From positions 7,627 through 71,626 of the forward strand of contig JAZSPC010000052.1 in assembly GCA_045537285.1 (NCBI GenBank): 64,000 bases of DNA, written 5' to 3'. Position 1 is the first letter of the stretch. The number at the start of each line of letters is the position of its first letter. Under the pieces are notes generated by a model, which saw only the letters and a program-made list of their open reading frames with translations, searched no databases and was not told the origin of the DNA. Below are positions 17,602 through 26,250 of this stretch, piece after piece. The DNA is from HGM13634 sp045537285. Lineage in GTDB: Bacteria; Bacillota; Clostridia; TANB77; CAG-508. A program made the position numbers and the translations under genes.

Positions 17602-17943
17602 ATGGCAAATGAATTTTTAGCAATATCAGATGGAACTTTTACTTTGTCAGAAACCGAAAATAAAAATCAATTTTATTTTTATCGGAATGATGGAGAAGTC
17701 TTATCTAATATAGGCAGAGAACCAATGGATTTGTATCACGCATATATTATGCGAAAGATGATGAATGGTGAAATAACTGAGATAGTTATGAATAACATCT
17801 ATTCAGAAACATCTGACGATGGCAAATGCATAAGATTAACCATCTCTGACGTTAGTAAAAAAACATCAAGTACCAATTCAACTGTCAACAGCGCAAAAAA
17901 GCCTAATTTTTTTAAGCGTTTGTTTCATAAAATTTGGGGCTAA
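17602..17943 (+). CDS. Orphan protein of unknown function, 113 residues
   Basis: Soluble N-terminal part (residues 1-80, with FLAISDGTFTLSE and GREPMDLYHAYIMRKMM), then a Ser/Thr/Asn-rich linker and a basic, amphipathic end (NFFKRLFHKIWG) that could touch membrane or nucleic acid. I recognise no family. Strong GGAGG site, own promoter and own terminator: a free-standing unit. It uses codons such as CGG, CGA and AGC that are rare in neighbouring genes, a feature shared with the genes at 30459 and 55003, which hints at a foreign origin. Confidence 0.7.
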   Translation: MANEFLAISDGTFTLSETENKNQFYFYRNDGEVLSNIGREPMDLYHAYIMRKMMNGEITEIVMNNIYSETSDDGKCIRLTISDVSKKTSSTNSTVNSAKKPNFFKRLFHKIWG

Positions 17944-17944
17944 T

Positions 17945-17984
17945 AAATAACAGGTAGATAAATTAAATTGTCTACCTGTTATTT
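17945..17984 (+). terminator. Terminator of the orphan gene
   Basis: Long perfect stem, AAATAACAGGTAGA / TCTACCTGTTATTT, right after the stop codon. Confidence 0.85.
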
Positions 17985-18042
17985 ATATATGTAGCTTTTC
18001 TTTATTCTTTCTATTTAAATAGCTTATATGATAATTTTCCCT

Positions 18043-18070
18043 TTGACATTATTTTGTTTTATGATATACT
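18043..18070 (+). promoter_or_regulatory. Promoter of the transglutaminase-like gene
   Basis: TTGACA (18043-18048), 16-base spacer, TATACT (18065-18070). It lies inside the open frame upstream of 18091 and so argues for the later start. Confidence 0.7.
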
Positions 18071-18090
18071 TTAATAAAAGGAGTAAACAT

Positions 18091-19155
18091 ATGATGAAAT
18101 TTATTTATAAAATATTAAAATTTATATTTACGGTATTTATAGCATTTCTTGCTTTTGCATATATGTTTTCATTAAAAAGCAATATGTCTTTTCAAAGTAC
18201 TATTTCATATTTCAAATCAGTTAGTGGGGAACTTTTTGATATTAATAACTCAAAAAACATATTAGAAGATGATAATAATATAATTGTAACATCTAGTAAT
18301 AACAATTATTATTATAATCAACTAGATAATAATGGAAAAATTATATATTCTTCATTAGAAAAAAATATTGATAATTTGAAAACAGATAATTATATTTTAG
18401 ATTTTTCAACCACATTTAATGATTTACTAAATACAACTACTGGTCAGTATAAACTAAACAAGGCTTTTCAAAGTGCATTAGATGCTTTCTTTTATGACCA
18501 CCCTGAATTATTTTATTTAGATTTAAGTAATTTTACACTAAATACAAAATGTATTTCTATTGGAGCATTAAAAACATATACTGTTGAAATTACTCCAAAG
18601 AATAATTGCTATTTACATAGTAGTTTTCCTACTATACAAGAAGCTACTGTTGCAATTAATCTTGTTGAAAATATTAAAAATATTATTGTTGATAATGTCT
18701 ACGGATATAATATATATGATAAAATCAAATATGTTCATGATACATTGATAAAGTCTATTGAATATGATTCAGATTTTAAAAATTCTCATAATATATACGG
18801 CGCATTTGTAGATCAAAAAGTAGTATGCGAAGGATATGCAAAAGCTTTTAAATATTTAATGGATGAATTAGATATAGAATGTATATTGGTTAGTGGAACA
18901 GCTACTAATTCTTCTGGTAAAGAAGAATCACATATGTGGAACTATGTGAAACTAAATAATCAATGGTATGGTGTTGATGTTACATGGGATGACCCTATTA
19001 TTAACGGTGGGGCTTATAAAAATAATTTAAGACATTATTATTTCTTAAAAGGTAAATCTACTTTTAATACATCGCATAGCTCAAATGGTAAAATATCTGA
19101 AACAGGAATGTTCTTTAATTTACCTATTTTATCAAATAGTAATTATAAAAAATAA
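18091..19155 (+). CDS. Membrane-anchored transglutaminase-like (cysteine protease fold) protein
   Basis: A 354-residue extracellular protein with an N-terminal anchor helix (residues 4-28), an Asn-rich stalk and a C-terminal transglutaminase-like domain (about 215-340). The expected triad is visible: Cys in KVVCEGYAKAF, His in SHMWNYVKL and Asp in YGVDVTWDDP. Such domains act as proteases, amidases or cross-linkers at the surface; the reaction here is unknown. Start 18091 is set by AAAGGAG seven bases upstream; the frame is open for 21 codons earlier, but the promoter lies there. Confidence 0.85.
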   Translation: MMKFIYKILKFIFTVFIAFLAFAYMFSLKSNMSFQSTISYFKSVSGELFDINNSKNILEDDNNIIVTSSNNNYYYNQLDNNGKIIYSSLEKNIDNLKTDNYILDFSTTFNDLLNTTTGQYKLNKAFQSALDAFFYDHPELFYLDLSNFTLNTKCISIGALKTYTVEITPKNNCYLHSSFPTIQEATVAINLVENIKNIIVDNVYGYNIYDKIKYVHDTLIKSIEYDSDFKNSHNIYGAFVDQKVVCEGYAKAFKYLMDELDIECILVSGTATNSSGKEESHMWNYVKLNNQWYGVDVTWDDPIINGGAYKNNLRHYYFLKGKSTFNTSHSSNGKISETGMFFNLPILSNSNYKK

Positions 19156-19180
19156 AGACCAGCTATCTGGTCTTTATTTT
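19147..19180. terminator. Bidirectional terminator
   Basis: AAATAAAGACCAG / CTGGTCTTTATTT with a four-base loop, between the convergent transglutaminase-like gene and rplS; A and T runs flank both sides. Confidence 0.9.
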
Positions 19181-19184
19181 TATA

Positions 19185-19709
19185 TTATTCAGCTTTTGGT
19201 TCTTCTGCTACTGTTTCAACAACTTCTTCTTTTACTGTGTCAACAGTTTCTTCAACAACAACTTCTGTTGTTTCTACTGCTGGTGCTTCTTCTGGTGCAC
19301 TAGCAACTTCTACAGGTTCTTCAACTAATTCTTCTTTTAATATTATTTCAGCGTTTTCAATTCTTGCTCCTAATTTTTCTTTTGTCTTAGAAGCTTTTCC
19401 AACTCTATCTCTTAAATAGTAAAGTTTAGCTCTTCTTGCTTTACCAACTCTTACTACTTCAACTTTTTCTACCATTGGAGAGTGAACTAAGAATGTTTTT
19501 TCAACACCTACACCGTAAGATATTTTTCTTACAGTAAATGTTTCGTTAGATCCTCCTCCTTGTTTTTTAATTATTATTCCTTCAAAAACCTGTATTCTTT
19601 CACGATTTCCTTCTTTAACTTTAACATGAACTTTTACTGTGTTTCCAACTGTTAATACTGGAACTTTGTTTTTTAATTGTTCATGTTCAATTGATTTTAT
19701 TATGTCCAT
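19185..19709 (-). CDS. rplS: Ribosomal protein L19 with a long acidic C-terminal extension
   Basis: Large-subunit protein at the subunit interface. Residues 1-115 are a standard L19 (IKSIEHEQLKNKVPVL, VKEGNRERIQVFEG, RRAKLYYLRDRVGKA). A normal L19 stops near there; this one carries about 58 further residues dominated by Glu, Val and Ala (EELVEEPVEV, TVKEEVVETVAEEP), strongly acidic and probably disordered. Last gene of the ylxM-ffh-rpsP-khpA-rimM-trmD operon, three bases after trmD, and followed by the bidirectional terminator. There is no sign of a frameshift at the junction. Confidence 0.95.
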   Translation of the reverse strand: MDIIKSIEHEQLKNKVPVLTVGNTVKVHVKVKEGNRERIQVFEGIIIKKQGGGSNETFTVRKISYGVGVEKTFLVHSPMVEKVEVVRVGKARRAKLYYLRDRVGKASKTKEKLGARIENAEIILKEELVEEPVEVASAPEEAPAVETTEVVVEETVDTVKEEVVETVAEEPKAE

Positions 19710-19711
19710 CG

Positions 19712-20383
19712 TTATTCTCCTTTCTTTAATAAGTCTGGTCTATTTGACCTTGTAATTTTGAGAGACTGTTCTTCTCTCCATTTTTTTATGTTTTCGTGGT
19801 GACCACTTAACAATATTTCTGGTACTTTTTTATCTAAAAATATTTCTGGTCTAGTATATTGTGGGTATTCTAATAACCCATTTGAAAAAGATTCCTCTTC
19901 AACAGATTCACTAGTAATTACTCCATCAACATATCTACTAACAGAATCAATTAGCACCATTGCTGGAATTTCTCCACCTGTTAATACATAATCACCTATT
20001 GATATTTCTTCGTCTACAATTTCATCTAAGACACGTTGGTCTATTCCTTCATAGTGTCCACATAAAAGTATAATATGATTTTCTTTACTTAATTCTTTTA
20101 CTTTCTCTTGATTTAATGTTTTTCCTTTTGGTGATAAGTATATAACTTTTGCATTATTAGCTTTTATAGATTGGTAAGCATCATACACCACATCTGGCCT
20201 CATTACCATTCCGGCACCACCACCATAAGGTGTATCATCTACTTTCTTGTGCTTATCTTTTGAAAAATCTCTAATATTAATTAAATTAATTTTTATCAAA
20301 TCTTTCTCTATTGCTTTTCCAATAATACTTTTATTTATCCCTTCAAACATTTCAGGAAAAAGTGTTAATATATCAAATTTCAT
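19712..20383 (-). CDS. trmD: tRNA (guanine-N1)-methyltransferase
   Basis: Methylates G37 of tRNAs reading CNN codons, preventing +1 frameshifting. The 223-residue SPOUT enzyme shows DILTLFPEMF at the N-terminus, DTPYGGGAGMVM, and the knot region LLCGHYEGID and SIGDYVLTGGE. It sits one base after rimM and directly before rplS, the usual order. Confidence 0.97.
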   Translation of the reverse strand: MKFDILTLFPEMFEGINKSIIGKAIEKDLIKINLINIRDFSKDKHKKVDDTPYGGGAGMVMRPDVVYDAYQSIKANNAKVIYLSPKGKTLNQEKVKELSKENHIILLCGHYEGIDQRVLDEIVDEEISIGDYVLTGGEIPAMVLIDSVSRYVDGVITSESVEEESFSNGLLEYPQYTRPEIFLDKKVPEILLSGHHENIKKWREEQSLKITRSNRPDLLKKGE

Positions 20384-20384
20384 A

Positions 20385-20888
20385 TTAAATTAATCCTTCT
20401 AATAATTTAACAATTACTTTTTTACCTTCTATATCAACTTGTTTTACAACATCTGGTATAACTGGTAATAAAATTTCTTCTTTCGCTTCATTTACTACTA
20501 CATATACATCATTTGCACCAGGTTGAAGTACCTCTTTTAGTATTCCTAAAAGTTTTCCTTCTTCTGTGTAAACTTCTAATCCTATTAAGTCTACTATGAA
20601 ATACGCTCCTTTTTCTAATTTAATATCACTTCTTTTTGCTTGAAGATAATAATTTCTTAATTCTTCTGCTTGTTCAATAGTTTCTATTCCTTTGAATTTA
20701 AGTAATACTAAATTTTTAGAAATTTTAACTTCTTCTACTTGTAACTCTCTTAGATTGTTTTTTACTTGTATATACAATATTTTAAAGCTTTTAAATTGAT
20801 TATTGTTATCTACTAATGGATTGACTTTTACAAAGCCTTTTATTCCATATGTATTCACTATTTGACCAACTTCTAATAAACCTTCCAT
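20385..20888 (-). CDS. rimM: Ribosome maturation factor RimM
   Basis: Helps assemble the 30S head around S19. 167 residues: an N-terminal RimM barrel (LEVGQIVNTYGIKGFVKVNP) and a C-terminal PRC-type barrel (GAYFIVDLIGLEV, VLQPGANDVYVV). Position between khpA and trmD is classical. The ATG follows GGAG. Confidence 0.96.
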   Translation of the reverse strand: MEGLLEVGQIVNTYGIKGFVKVNPLVDNNNQFKSFKILYIQVKNNLRELQVEEVKISKNLVLLKFKGIETIEQAEELRNYYLQAKRSDIKLEKGAYFIVDLIGLEVYTEEGKLLGILKEVLQPGANDVYVVVNEAKEEILLPVIPDVVKQVDIEGKKVIVKLLEGLI

Positions 20889-20901
20889 AATAGTTTATCT
20901 C

Positions 20902-21132
20902 CTAGTCTAAGAATTCAACTGATACTCTTTTGTTTTCTTTTGATGCAGCTGCTTTCATTATTGTTCTAATAGATTTTGCAATTACACCTTGTTTTCCTAT
21001 TACTTTACCCATATCAGCATCTGCAACTTTAACTTCAAATATAATAGATTGTTCTCCATCTATTTGTTTAATACTTACAGAGTCTTTATCGCTAACTAAT
21101 GTAGTAATAATAGTTTCTAAAATTTCTTTCAT
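20902..21132 (-). CDS. khpA: KH-domain RNA-binding protein KhpA (YlqC type)
   Basis: A 76-residue single KH domain protein. The RNA-binding loop is seen in DMGKVIGKQGVIAKSIR (residues about 44-60), and no other domain is present. In other Firmicutes the homologue pairs with KhpB and affects cell elongation and small RNAs. Lies between rpsP and rimM as in Bacillus. Confidence 0.94.
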   Translation of the reverse strand: MKEILETIITTLVSDKDSVSIKQIDGEQSIIFEVKVADADMGKVIGKQGVIAKSIRTIMKAAASKENKRVSVEFLD

Positions 21133-21152
21133 CTTTTATGTCCTCCCAATAA

Positions 21153-21383
21153 TTAAGCTTTCTCTATTAATGCTTTAACTGTATCTGTTGGTTTTGCACC
21201 ATTTTTTATCCAAGTTTCAACTTTTGCTTTATCTAATACAATAGTTTCTGGATTTGTCATAGGATCATAAGTTCCTAATTGTTCAATTATTTTACCATCT
21301 CTTGGAGATTTTGAATCTGCAACTACTATGTGATAGAAAGGTGCTTTTTTCTTACCAAATCTTTGTAATCTTATTTTTACCAT
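21153..21383 (-). CDS. rpsP: Ribosomal protein S16
   Basis: Small-subunit assembly protein of 76 residues (MVKIRLQRFGKKKAPFYHIV, then DSKSPRDGKIIEQLGTYDP). The ATG at 21383 is chosen over the GTG at 21392 because AGGAGG stands correctly before it and S16 proteins begin with MVKIRL. Confidence 0.97.
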   Translation of the reverse strand: MVKIRLQRFGKKKAPFYHIVVADSKSPRDGKIIEQLGTYDPMTNPETIVLDKAKVETWIKNGAKPTDTVKALIEKA

Positions 21384-21429
21384 ACCTTTCACCTCCTTAA
21401 ACTTAAATCTATATTAAAAATTTTAATAA

Positions 21430-22779
21430 CTACATCATGCCTTTAAGTTGGTTAATATCCATACCTTTAAGCATTTTATTCATTCCACCTTTTTGACTTT
21501 TCATTTTTTTCATCATTGTTTGTGTCATTTCAAAAGATTTCATGAATTTATTTACTTCTTGTACTGTTGTACCAGAACCTTTTGCTATTCTTAATCTTCT
21601 ACTTCCATTTAATATTTTAGGATTTCTTCTTTCTTTCTTAGTCATAGAACATATAATAGCTTCTATTCTTACAAATTCTTTATCATCAACCTTAACATCT
21701 TTTAACCCATTCATACCTGGTATCATTTTTAATAATCCTGAAAAAGAACCCATTTTTTTAATTTGTCTTAGTTGTGACAAATAATCATCTAAATCAAATT
21801 CTTGTTTTCTTAATTTTTGTTCTAATTTTTCTGCTTCTTCAATATCAAATGCTTCTTCTGCTTTCTCAATTACTGAAAGTATATCTCCCATTCCAAGTAT
21901 TCTTGATGCCATTCTTTCTGGATGGAAGTTTTCTATATCATTTAGTTTTTCACCTGTTGCCGCAAATTTTATTGGTCTTCCTGTAACTTCTTTAACTGAT
22001 AACGCTGCACCACCACGAGTATCACCATCAAGTTTTGTAAGTATTACACCATCTATTCCTATATTCTCATTAAATGATGAAGCAACATTTACTGCATCCT
22101 GACCTGTCATACTATCTACTACTAATAGTATTTCATGTGGTTTTACATTTGATTTTACATTTTTTAATTCTTGCATTAATTCTTCATCTATATGAAGACG
22201 ACCAGCTGTATCTAGTATAACTACATCATTCATTTTTGATATTGCTAAGTTCATTGCTTGTTTTGCAATATGCACTACATCTTTTGAATTTTCGTTAGCG
22301 TGTACTGGTATATTTAATTGATTTCCAATTACCTGTAATTGTTTTATAGCAGCTGGACGATATACGTCACAAGCTACTAATAATGGCTTTTTACCTTGTT
22401 TTCTAAGTAAATTTGCAAGTTTTCCTGCTGTTGTTGTTTTACCAGAACCTTGAAGACCAACTAACATTATTACTGTTGGTGGGTTTGGTGTAAAATTAAT
22501 TTTACTTTCTGTTCCACCTAATAATTCTACAAGTTCGTCTTTTACAATTTTAATAACTTGTTGCCCTGGTGTTAAAGATTTTAATACATCTTGGCCTACT
22601 GCTTTTTCTTGTATCGTGTTTATAAATTGTTTTACTATTTTATAGTTAACATCTGCTTCTAACAATGCAAGTTTAACTTCTCTAAGCATTTCTTTTAAGT
22701 CTGATTCTGATATTCTTGCTTGCCCTTTTAATTTTCTAGTTATTTCTTGTAATCTTGATGATAAACCTTCAAAAGCCAT
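21430..22779 (-). CDS. ffh: Signal recognition particle GTPase (SRP54)
   Basis: Binds signal sequences of nascent membrane and secreted proteins together with the SRP RNA and docks with FtsY. 449 residues: N domain, G domain with GLQGSGKTTTAGKL (near 106), DVYRPAAIKQL, DTAGRLHIDEEL and TKLDGDTRGGAALS, and a methionine-rich M domain ending GGMNKMLKGMDINQLKGMM. Length and order are standard. Co-transcribed with ylxM upstream. Confidence 0.98.
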   Translation of the reverse strand: MAFEGLSSRLQEITRKLKGQARISESDLKEMLREVKLALLEADVNYKIVKQFINTIQEKAVGQDVLKSLTPGQQVIKIVKDELVELLGGTESKINFTPNPPTVIMLVGLQGSGKTTTAGKLANLLRKQGKKPLLVACDVYRPAAIKQLQVIGNQLNIPVHANENSKDVVHIAKQAMNLAISKMNDVVILDTAGRLHIDEELMQELKNVKSNVKPHEILLVVDSMTGQDAVNVASSFNENIGIDGVILTKLDGDTRGGAALSVKEVTGRPIKFAATGEKLNDIENFHPERMASRILGMGDILSVIEKAEEAFDIEEAEKLEQKLRKQEFDLDDYLSQLRQIKKMGSFSGLLKMIPGMNGLKDVKVDDKEFVRIEAIICSMTKKERRNPKILNGSRRLRIAKGSGTTVQEVNKFMKSFEMTQTMMKKMKSQKGGMNKMLKGMDINQLKGMM

Positions 22780-22811
22780 TTATCTTTCTCCCTTCATTTA
22801 AAGGATTTTTT

Positions 22812-23159
22812 CTAAACTATTTCTGCTAATTCGTTTTTTATGTTTTCAAGTATTTCAGCTATTTCTTCATCTGAGTTTTGTGTGTTTATTGTGGCAATTT
22901 GTGCTAGTATTTTTCCTATTTTCTTTTCTGTATTAATTGTCGTTTTCATGATTTGTAGCTTTTCCTCGTATTCGAAAAGTTTATTTTCCCCCTTCTTTAT
23001 ATTATCTCTAGCTGCTTGCCTTGTAATTCCATAATTTTCTGCAAGTTCTGCCAAAGATAAATCATTATTGTAGTAATCATTAATATATTCAAATTGTTTT
23101 TCAGTTAAAAGCTTACCATATATTTGGCATAACATACTTATCTCAATTTTTTTATCCAT
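22812..23159 (-). CDS. ylxM: YlxM-type helix-turn-helix protein (UPF0122)
   Basis: A 115-residue protein whose N-terminal half holds a helix-turn-helix of sigma-factor region 4 type (SLAELAENYGITRQAARDNI, residues 34-53). Family members lie before ffh in Firmicutes and are thought to act with the SRP pathway. The start follows AAGGAGG; 32 bases separate it from ffh. Confidence 0.93.
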   Translation of the reverse strand: MDKKIEISMLCQIYGKLLTEKQFEYINDYYNNDLSLAELAENYGITRQAARDNIKKGENKLFEYEEKLQIMKTTINTEKKIGKILAQIATINTQNSDEEIAEILENIKNELAEIV

Positions 23160-23189
23160 GATTACCTCCTTTTAATGTAATGCTATAAT

Positions 23190-23218
23190 ACTTTACACCA
23201 TTTTTACTGATTTGTCAA
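23190..23218 (-). promoter_or_regulatory. Promoter of the ylxM-rplS operon
   Basis: Reverse strand TTGACA (23213-23218), 17-base spacer, TAAAGT (23190-23195), 30 bases before ylxM. Confidence 0.6.
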
Positions 23219-23297
23219 GTGAAAAGTATAAAATAGTAGAAAAAAAGTATAATTTACATTACTTTTAGTCTATAATATATTACGTTTATATAATATA

Positions 23298-23352
23298 AAG
23301 CCAGCTTGTATAAATTATCTTTTTTAAATAACTTATATAAGCTGGCTTCTTT
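23298..23352 (-). terminator. Terminator of the coiled-coil gene
   Basis: Long stem AAGCCAGCTT / AAGCTGGCTT extended by AU pairs, with a T-rich loop. Confidence 0.75.
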
Positions 23353-23369
23353 TTAGTGAAAAATTGATA

Positions 23370-23831
23370 TTAGTTCATAGCAAAAAGTTTAGCATTTTTA
23401 CTATAATCTTCTAAAACCGAGATTCTAATATCATGATTAAAAGTTTTTGTATTTAAAGAAACAATACTTTTTTCGAATACATCGTGTTTTTCATTGTTAG
23501 CTGCAATTGCATCAAATAAAGTATCAATTTTTTTGTTGATTTCATAATCAAACTTTGTAAAATTTTGATTTAAATAGTTGACAACTTCTCCGGTGTCTTT
23601 AACTTCCATTTCTAAATTGCCTAATCTTTTGTTAGTATCTTTGATTTCTGTTTTTAAGCTACCAACCTCTGTTTTCAAACCACTTACTTCTGTTTCTAGA
23701 TTAATAAATTTAGTTTCTAATATATCTAGTTTCTCTAAAATAACATCTTTAATAACTTTATCAGTATTAGTAGCCTTATTATCTAATGCATTTAGTTTCT
23801 CTAAAACAATTTCTTCAAATTCTTTTGACAT
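23370..23831 (-). CDS. Coiled-coil protein of unknown function
   Basis: A 153-residue hydrophilic protein with a continuous heptad pattern from about residue 30 to 85 (LETKFINLETEVSGLKTEVG and onwards), then a helical second half. No signal peptide or membrane helix. It resembles short phage-tail-fibre or DUF-type coiled coils in appearance only; no family is recognised. AAAGGAGG precedes the ATG; single gene with its own terminator. Confidence 0.65.
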   Translation of the reverse strand: MSKEFEEIVLEKLNALDNKATNTDKVIKDVILEKLDILETKFINLETEVSGLKTEVGSLKTEIKDTNKRLGNLEMEVKDTGEVVNYLNQNFTKFDYEINKKIDTLFDAIAANNEKHDVFEKSIVSLNTKTFNHDIRISVLEDYSKNAKLFAMN

Positions 23832-23966
23832 ATTTTTTACCTCCTTTCTTAAAATTTATATGCATTATATATTTGATTAATTTCAGTGTCAATATTTTTT
23901 ATTTATTTTATGACAAGATTCTTTCGACAAATTTTGCATAAAACAAAAACCTTAATACTGTATTTG

Positions 23967-24677
23967 TTATAAATTCAAATCTTCTCTTATATATATTTCA
24001 TTTTGTAATATATTTGTTTTTACATATCCTATTTTACCATTCTTTGTTCTTATTTTTGACCAGTTATTTTCTAGGTGTTCTATAACAACAACTTTTTCTG
24101 CCTTTTGTAATTTATCAACTGTTGTTGAATAAGCTGTTGTTTTATATTTTACACTACAATTCTTTGAAATATCTGCTTTTACAATTTTTTTTATTCTTGA
24201 ATCTATTAATAAAATTTTTTCATCTTCTATATATTCTATATCTACTTCATATATTTTTTCCATTGCAGTTATAGGTATATAGTATGTCCCATCTTTTTCT
24301 ACCGCACCTGATAACACATCTTGTTTTCTATTATTTATATATATAATATTTTTATCTATTGGTAGTTTTACTTCTTTTTCTCCATAAGTAGTTATTATTT
24401 GCTTATTTCCCTCATCATAAGTTACAGAATTATCAAAATAACCTGCTATATCTTCTATACTAATATATATTACTTTTTTATTGTTGATAAATAATTCATG
24501 TTTTAAATTCTTAGTAATATTTTCATTATCTATAATTAGATTTATTTTATCTTCTATATAATAATCATCACTTTTTTCATAATTAGGAGCTATACTAAAT
24601 ACAATTATTAAAGATATTAGATATACGATTACTTTTATTAATTTACTTTGTTTTTTACTTTTTTTCTTTTTAGGCAT
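23967..24677 (-). CDS. Membrane-anchored protein with stalk (copper amine oxidase N-like) and SH3 domains
   Basis: 236 residues. A lysine-rich start is followed by a single anchor helix (residues 12-30); then comes a beta/alpha region with ELFINNKKVIYISIEDIAGYF and GTYYIPITAMEKIY, the pattern of the copper amine oxidase N-terminal-like stalk domain; residues about 170-230 form a bacterial SH3 domain (EHLENNWSKIRTKNGKIGYV), often a cell-wall binder. Likely an envelope protein of unknown task. A similar stalk region occurs in the WG-repeat protein at 26768-28198. Confidence 0.75.
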   Translation of the reverse strand: MPKKKKSKKQSKLIKVIVYLISLIIVFSIAPNYEKSDDYYIEDKINLIIDNENITKNLKHELFINNKKVIYISIEDIAGYFDNSVTYDEGNKQIITTYGEKEVKLPIDKNIIYINNRKQDVLSGAVEKDGTYYIPITAMEKIYEVDIEYIEDEKILLIDSRIKKIVKADISKNCSVKYKTTAYSTTVDKLQKAEKVVVIEHLENNWSKIRTKNGKIGYVKTNILQNEIYIREDLNL

Positions 24678-24799
24678 TTTATTTCTCCAATAATATTTTT
24701 TCTCAATATATCATAATTTACTTTTTTATGGAATATCTACAATAAAAATATTTTTTATATTTTTTTCGTCAAAATATTTTATTTTAAACAGTATTATGT

Positions 24800-24805
24800 T
24801 ATAAT
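24800..24805 (+). promoter_or_regulatory. Extended -10 promoter of the nfeD-stomatin unit
   Basis: TGTTATAAT, an extended -10, 39 bases before the NfeD start; no good -35. Confidence 0.55.
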
Positions 24806-24843
24806 TTATATGTAATGTGTATTTTATTAGGAGGTAAAAAATT

Positions 24844-25263
24844 ATGTGGCAATTTTGGATTATAATAGCAGGAATATTCTTTGTTATTGAAATGGCTACT
24901 GTTGGCTTCTTAGTTTTTTGGTTTGGTATTGGTGCATTAGCTGCCATGGTTGTAAGTCTATTTACAACTAATATTGCAATTCAAACAGCTGTATTCGTTA
25001 TATCATCAGCAATATTACTTTTCTTTACTCGACCACTCGTTAACAAATTTATAAAAAATGATGAAGAAGTACAAACAAATGCTTATTCTATTATAGGTAA
25101 AAAAGGTATTGTAATAAAAGAAATAGACCCTATTTTAGGTCAAGGTCAAGTAAAAATCGGTACTGAAATTTGGTCAGCCAAAACTTTAAATGATAAAAAA
25201 ATTAAAGAAGGTACTCAAATAGAAGTTACTCAAATAGATGGTGTTAAAGCCGTAGTTGAATAA
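24844..25263 (+). CDS. NfeD-like membrane protein (short form)
   Basis: 139 residues: two or three hydrophobic helices (residues 3-70, with FVIEMATVGFLVFWFGIGAL) and a C-terminal OB-like beta barrel (about 78-139, IGKKGIVIKEI, GQVKIGTEIWSAKT). Short NfeD proteins work with a stomatin-type partner, here encoded 49 bases downstream, in membrane microdomain organisation. Start follows AGGAGG. Confidence 0.9.
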   Translation: MWQFWIIIAGIFFVIEMATVGFLVFWFGIGALAAMVVSLFTTNIAIQTAVFVISSAILLFFTRPLVNKFIKNDEEVQTNAYSIIGKKGIVIKEIDPILGQGQVKIGTEIWSAKTLNDKKIKEGTQIEVTQIDGVKAVVE

Positions 25264-25312
25264 GTTTTTAATATTTTAATATAAATAAAAATTTTTAAGG
25301 AGGAAAAATTTT

Positions 25313-26212
25313 ATGACATTTTTATTAATTTTATTAGTAATCATCGCAGTCATAGCATTCAAATCAATCAAGATTGTTAAACAATCAGAAGTTTACGTTA
25401 TAGAAAGGTTAGGAAAATTTCACAAAATAGCTGATGCTGGTCTTACAATTATAGTTCCTTTTATGGACCAAGTTCGTTCAGTTGTTAGTTTAAAACAACA
25501 AACAATGGACGTTCCACCACAAGGTGTTATTACACAAGACAACGTTACAATTACAATTGATACAGTTGTTTTCTACAAAATTACAGACCCTGCAAAAGCA
25601 GTTTACGAAATTCAATCTTTGAAAAAAGGTATTGAATACCTAGCTATCACAACAATCCGTGATATCGTTGGTAAAATGGATTTAGATGAAACATTTAGTT
25701 CAAGAGATGCTATTAATGACCAATTAAGAGTAATCTTAGATGAAGCTACTGACCCTTGGGGATGTAAAGTAGACAGAGTTGAAATCAAAGACATCACTCC
25801 ACCTTCTGACATTAGAGATGCGATGGAAAAACAAATGAATGCTGAAAGAAATAAAAGAGCATTAATATTACAAGCAGAAGGTGAAAGACAATCTGCAATT
25901 ACAATAGCAGAAGGACAAAAAGAAGCTGCTATATTACAAGCTGATGCTGATAGAGAAGCTAGAATTAGAAGAGCAACTGGTGAAGCTGATGCAATTCAAA
26001 AAATAGCTGATGCAAAAGCAAAAGAAATCGAATTAGTTTATGGAGCTTTAAAAGCTGCAAAACCAGATGATAAAATCATTCAATTAAAATCATTAGAAAC
26101 TTTAAAAGAAGTTGCAAATGGTGCAGCAAACAAAGTATTTATTCCATTTGATGCTACATCTACATTAAGTAGCTTGGGTGCAATAAAAGAAGTTATGAAA
26201 GATAATAAATAA
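25313..26212 (+). CDS. SPFH/Band 7 stomatin-like protein
   Basis: 299 residues: an N-terminal membrane helix (residues 1-16), the SPFH domain (EVYVIERLGKFHKI, VPPQGVITQDNVTITIDTVV, ITTIRDIVGKMDLDETFSSR) and a long alanine/glutamate-rich helix (AILQADADREARIRRATGEA) that mediates oligomer formation. Homologous to QmcA/stomatin. Forms a two-gene unit with the NfeD-like protein; the pair is thought to build membrane scaffolds or assist membrane proteases. Confidence 0.94.
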   Translation: MTFLLILLVIIAVIAFKSIKIVKQSEVYVIERLGKFHKIADAGLTIIVPFMDQVRSVVSLKQQTMDVPPQGVITQDNVTITIDTVVFYKITDPAKAVYEIQSLKKGIEYLAITTIRDIVGKMDLDETFSSRDAINDQLRVILDEATDPWGCKVDRVEIKDITPPSDIRDAMEKQMNAERNKRALILQAEGERQSAITIAEGQKEAAILQADADREARIRRATGEADAIQKIADAKAKEIELVYGALKAAKPDDKIIQLKSLETLKEVANGAANKVFIPFDATSTLSSLGAIKEVMKDNK

Positions 26213-26213
26213 T

Positions 26214-26240
26214 AAAAATCTCGGGTTTACCGAGATTTTT
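26214..26240. terminator. Bidirectional terminator
   Basis: AAAAATCTCGG / CCGAGATTTTT with a five-base loop between the convergent stomatin gene and the TIGR04086-like gene. Confidence 0.9.
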
Positions 26241-26250
26241 TATTTTATTT

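Noticed and set aside
18028..18090. A longer N-terminus for the transglutaminase-like protein
   Set aside because: The promoter boxes lie in this stretch and AAAGGAG points to 18091.
24726..24947. A 73-codon reverse frame over the nfeD start
   Set aside because: It overlaps the NfeD promoter and N-terminus and has no recognisable features.
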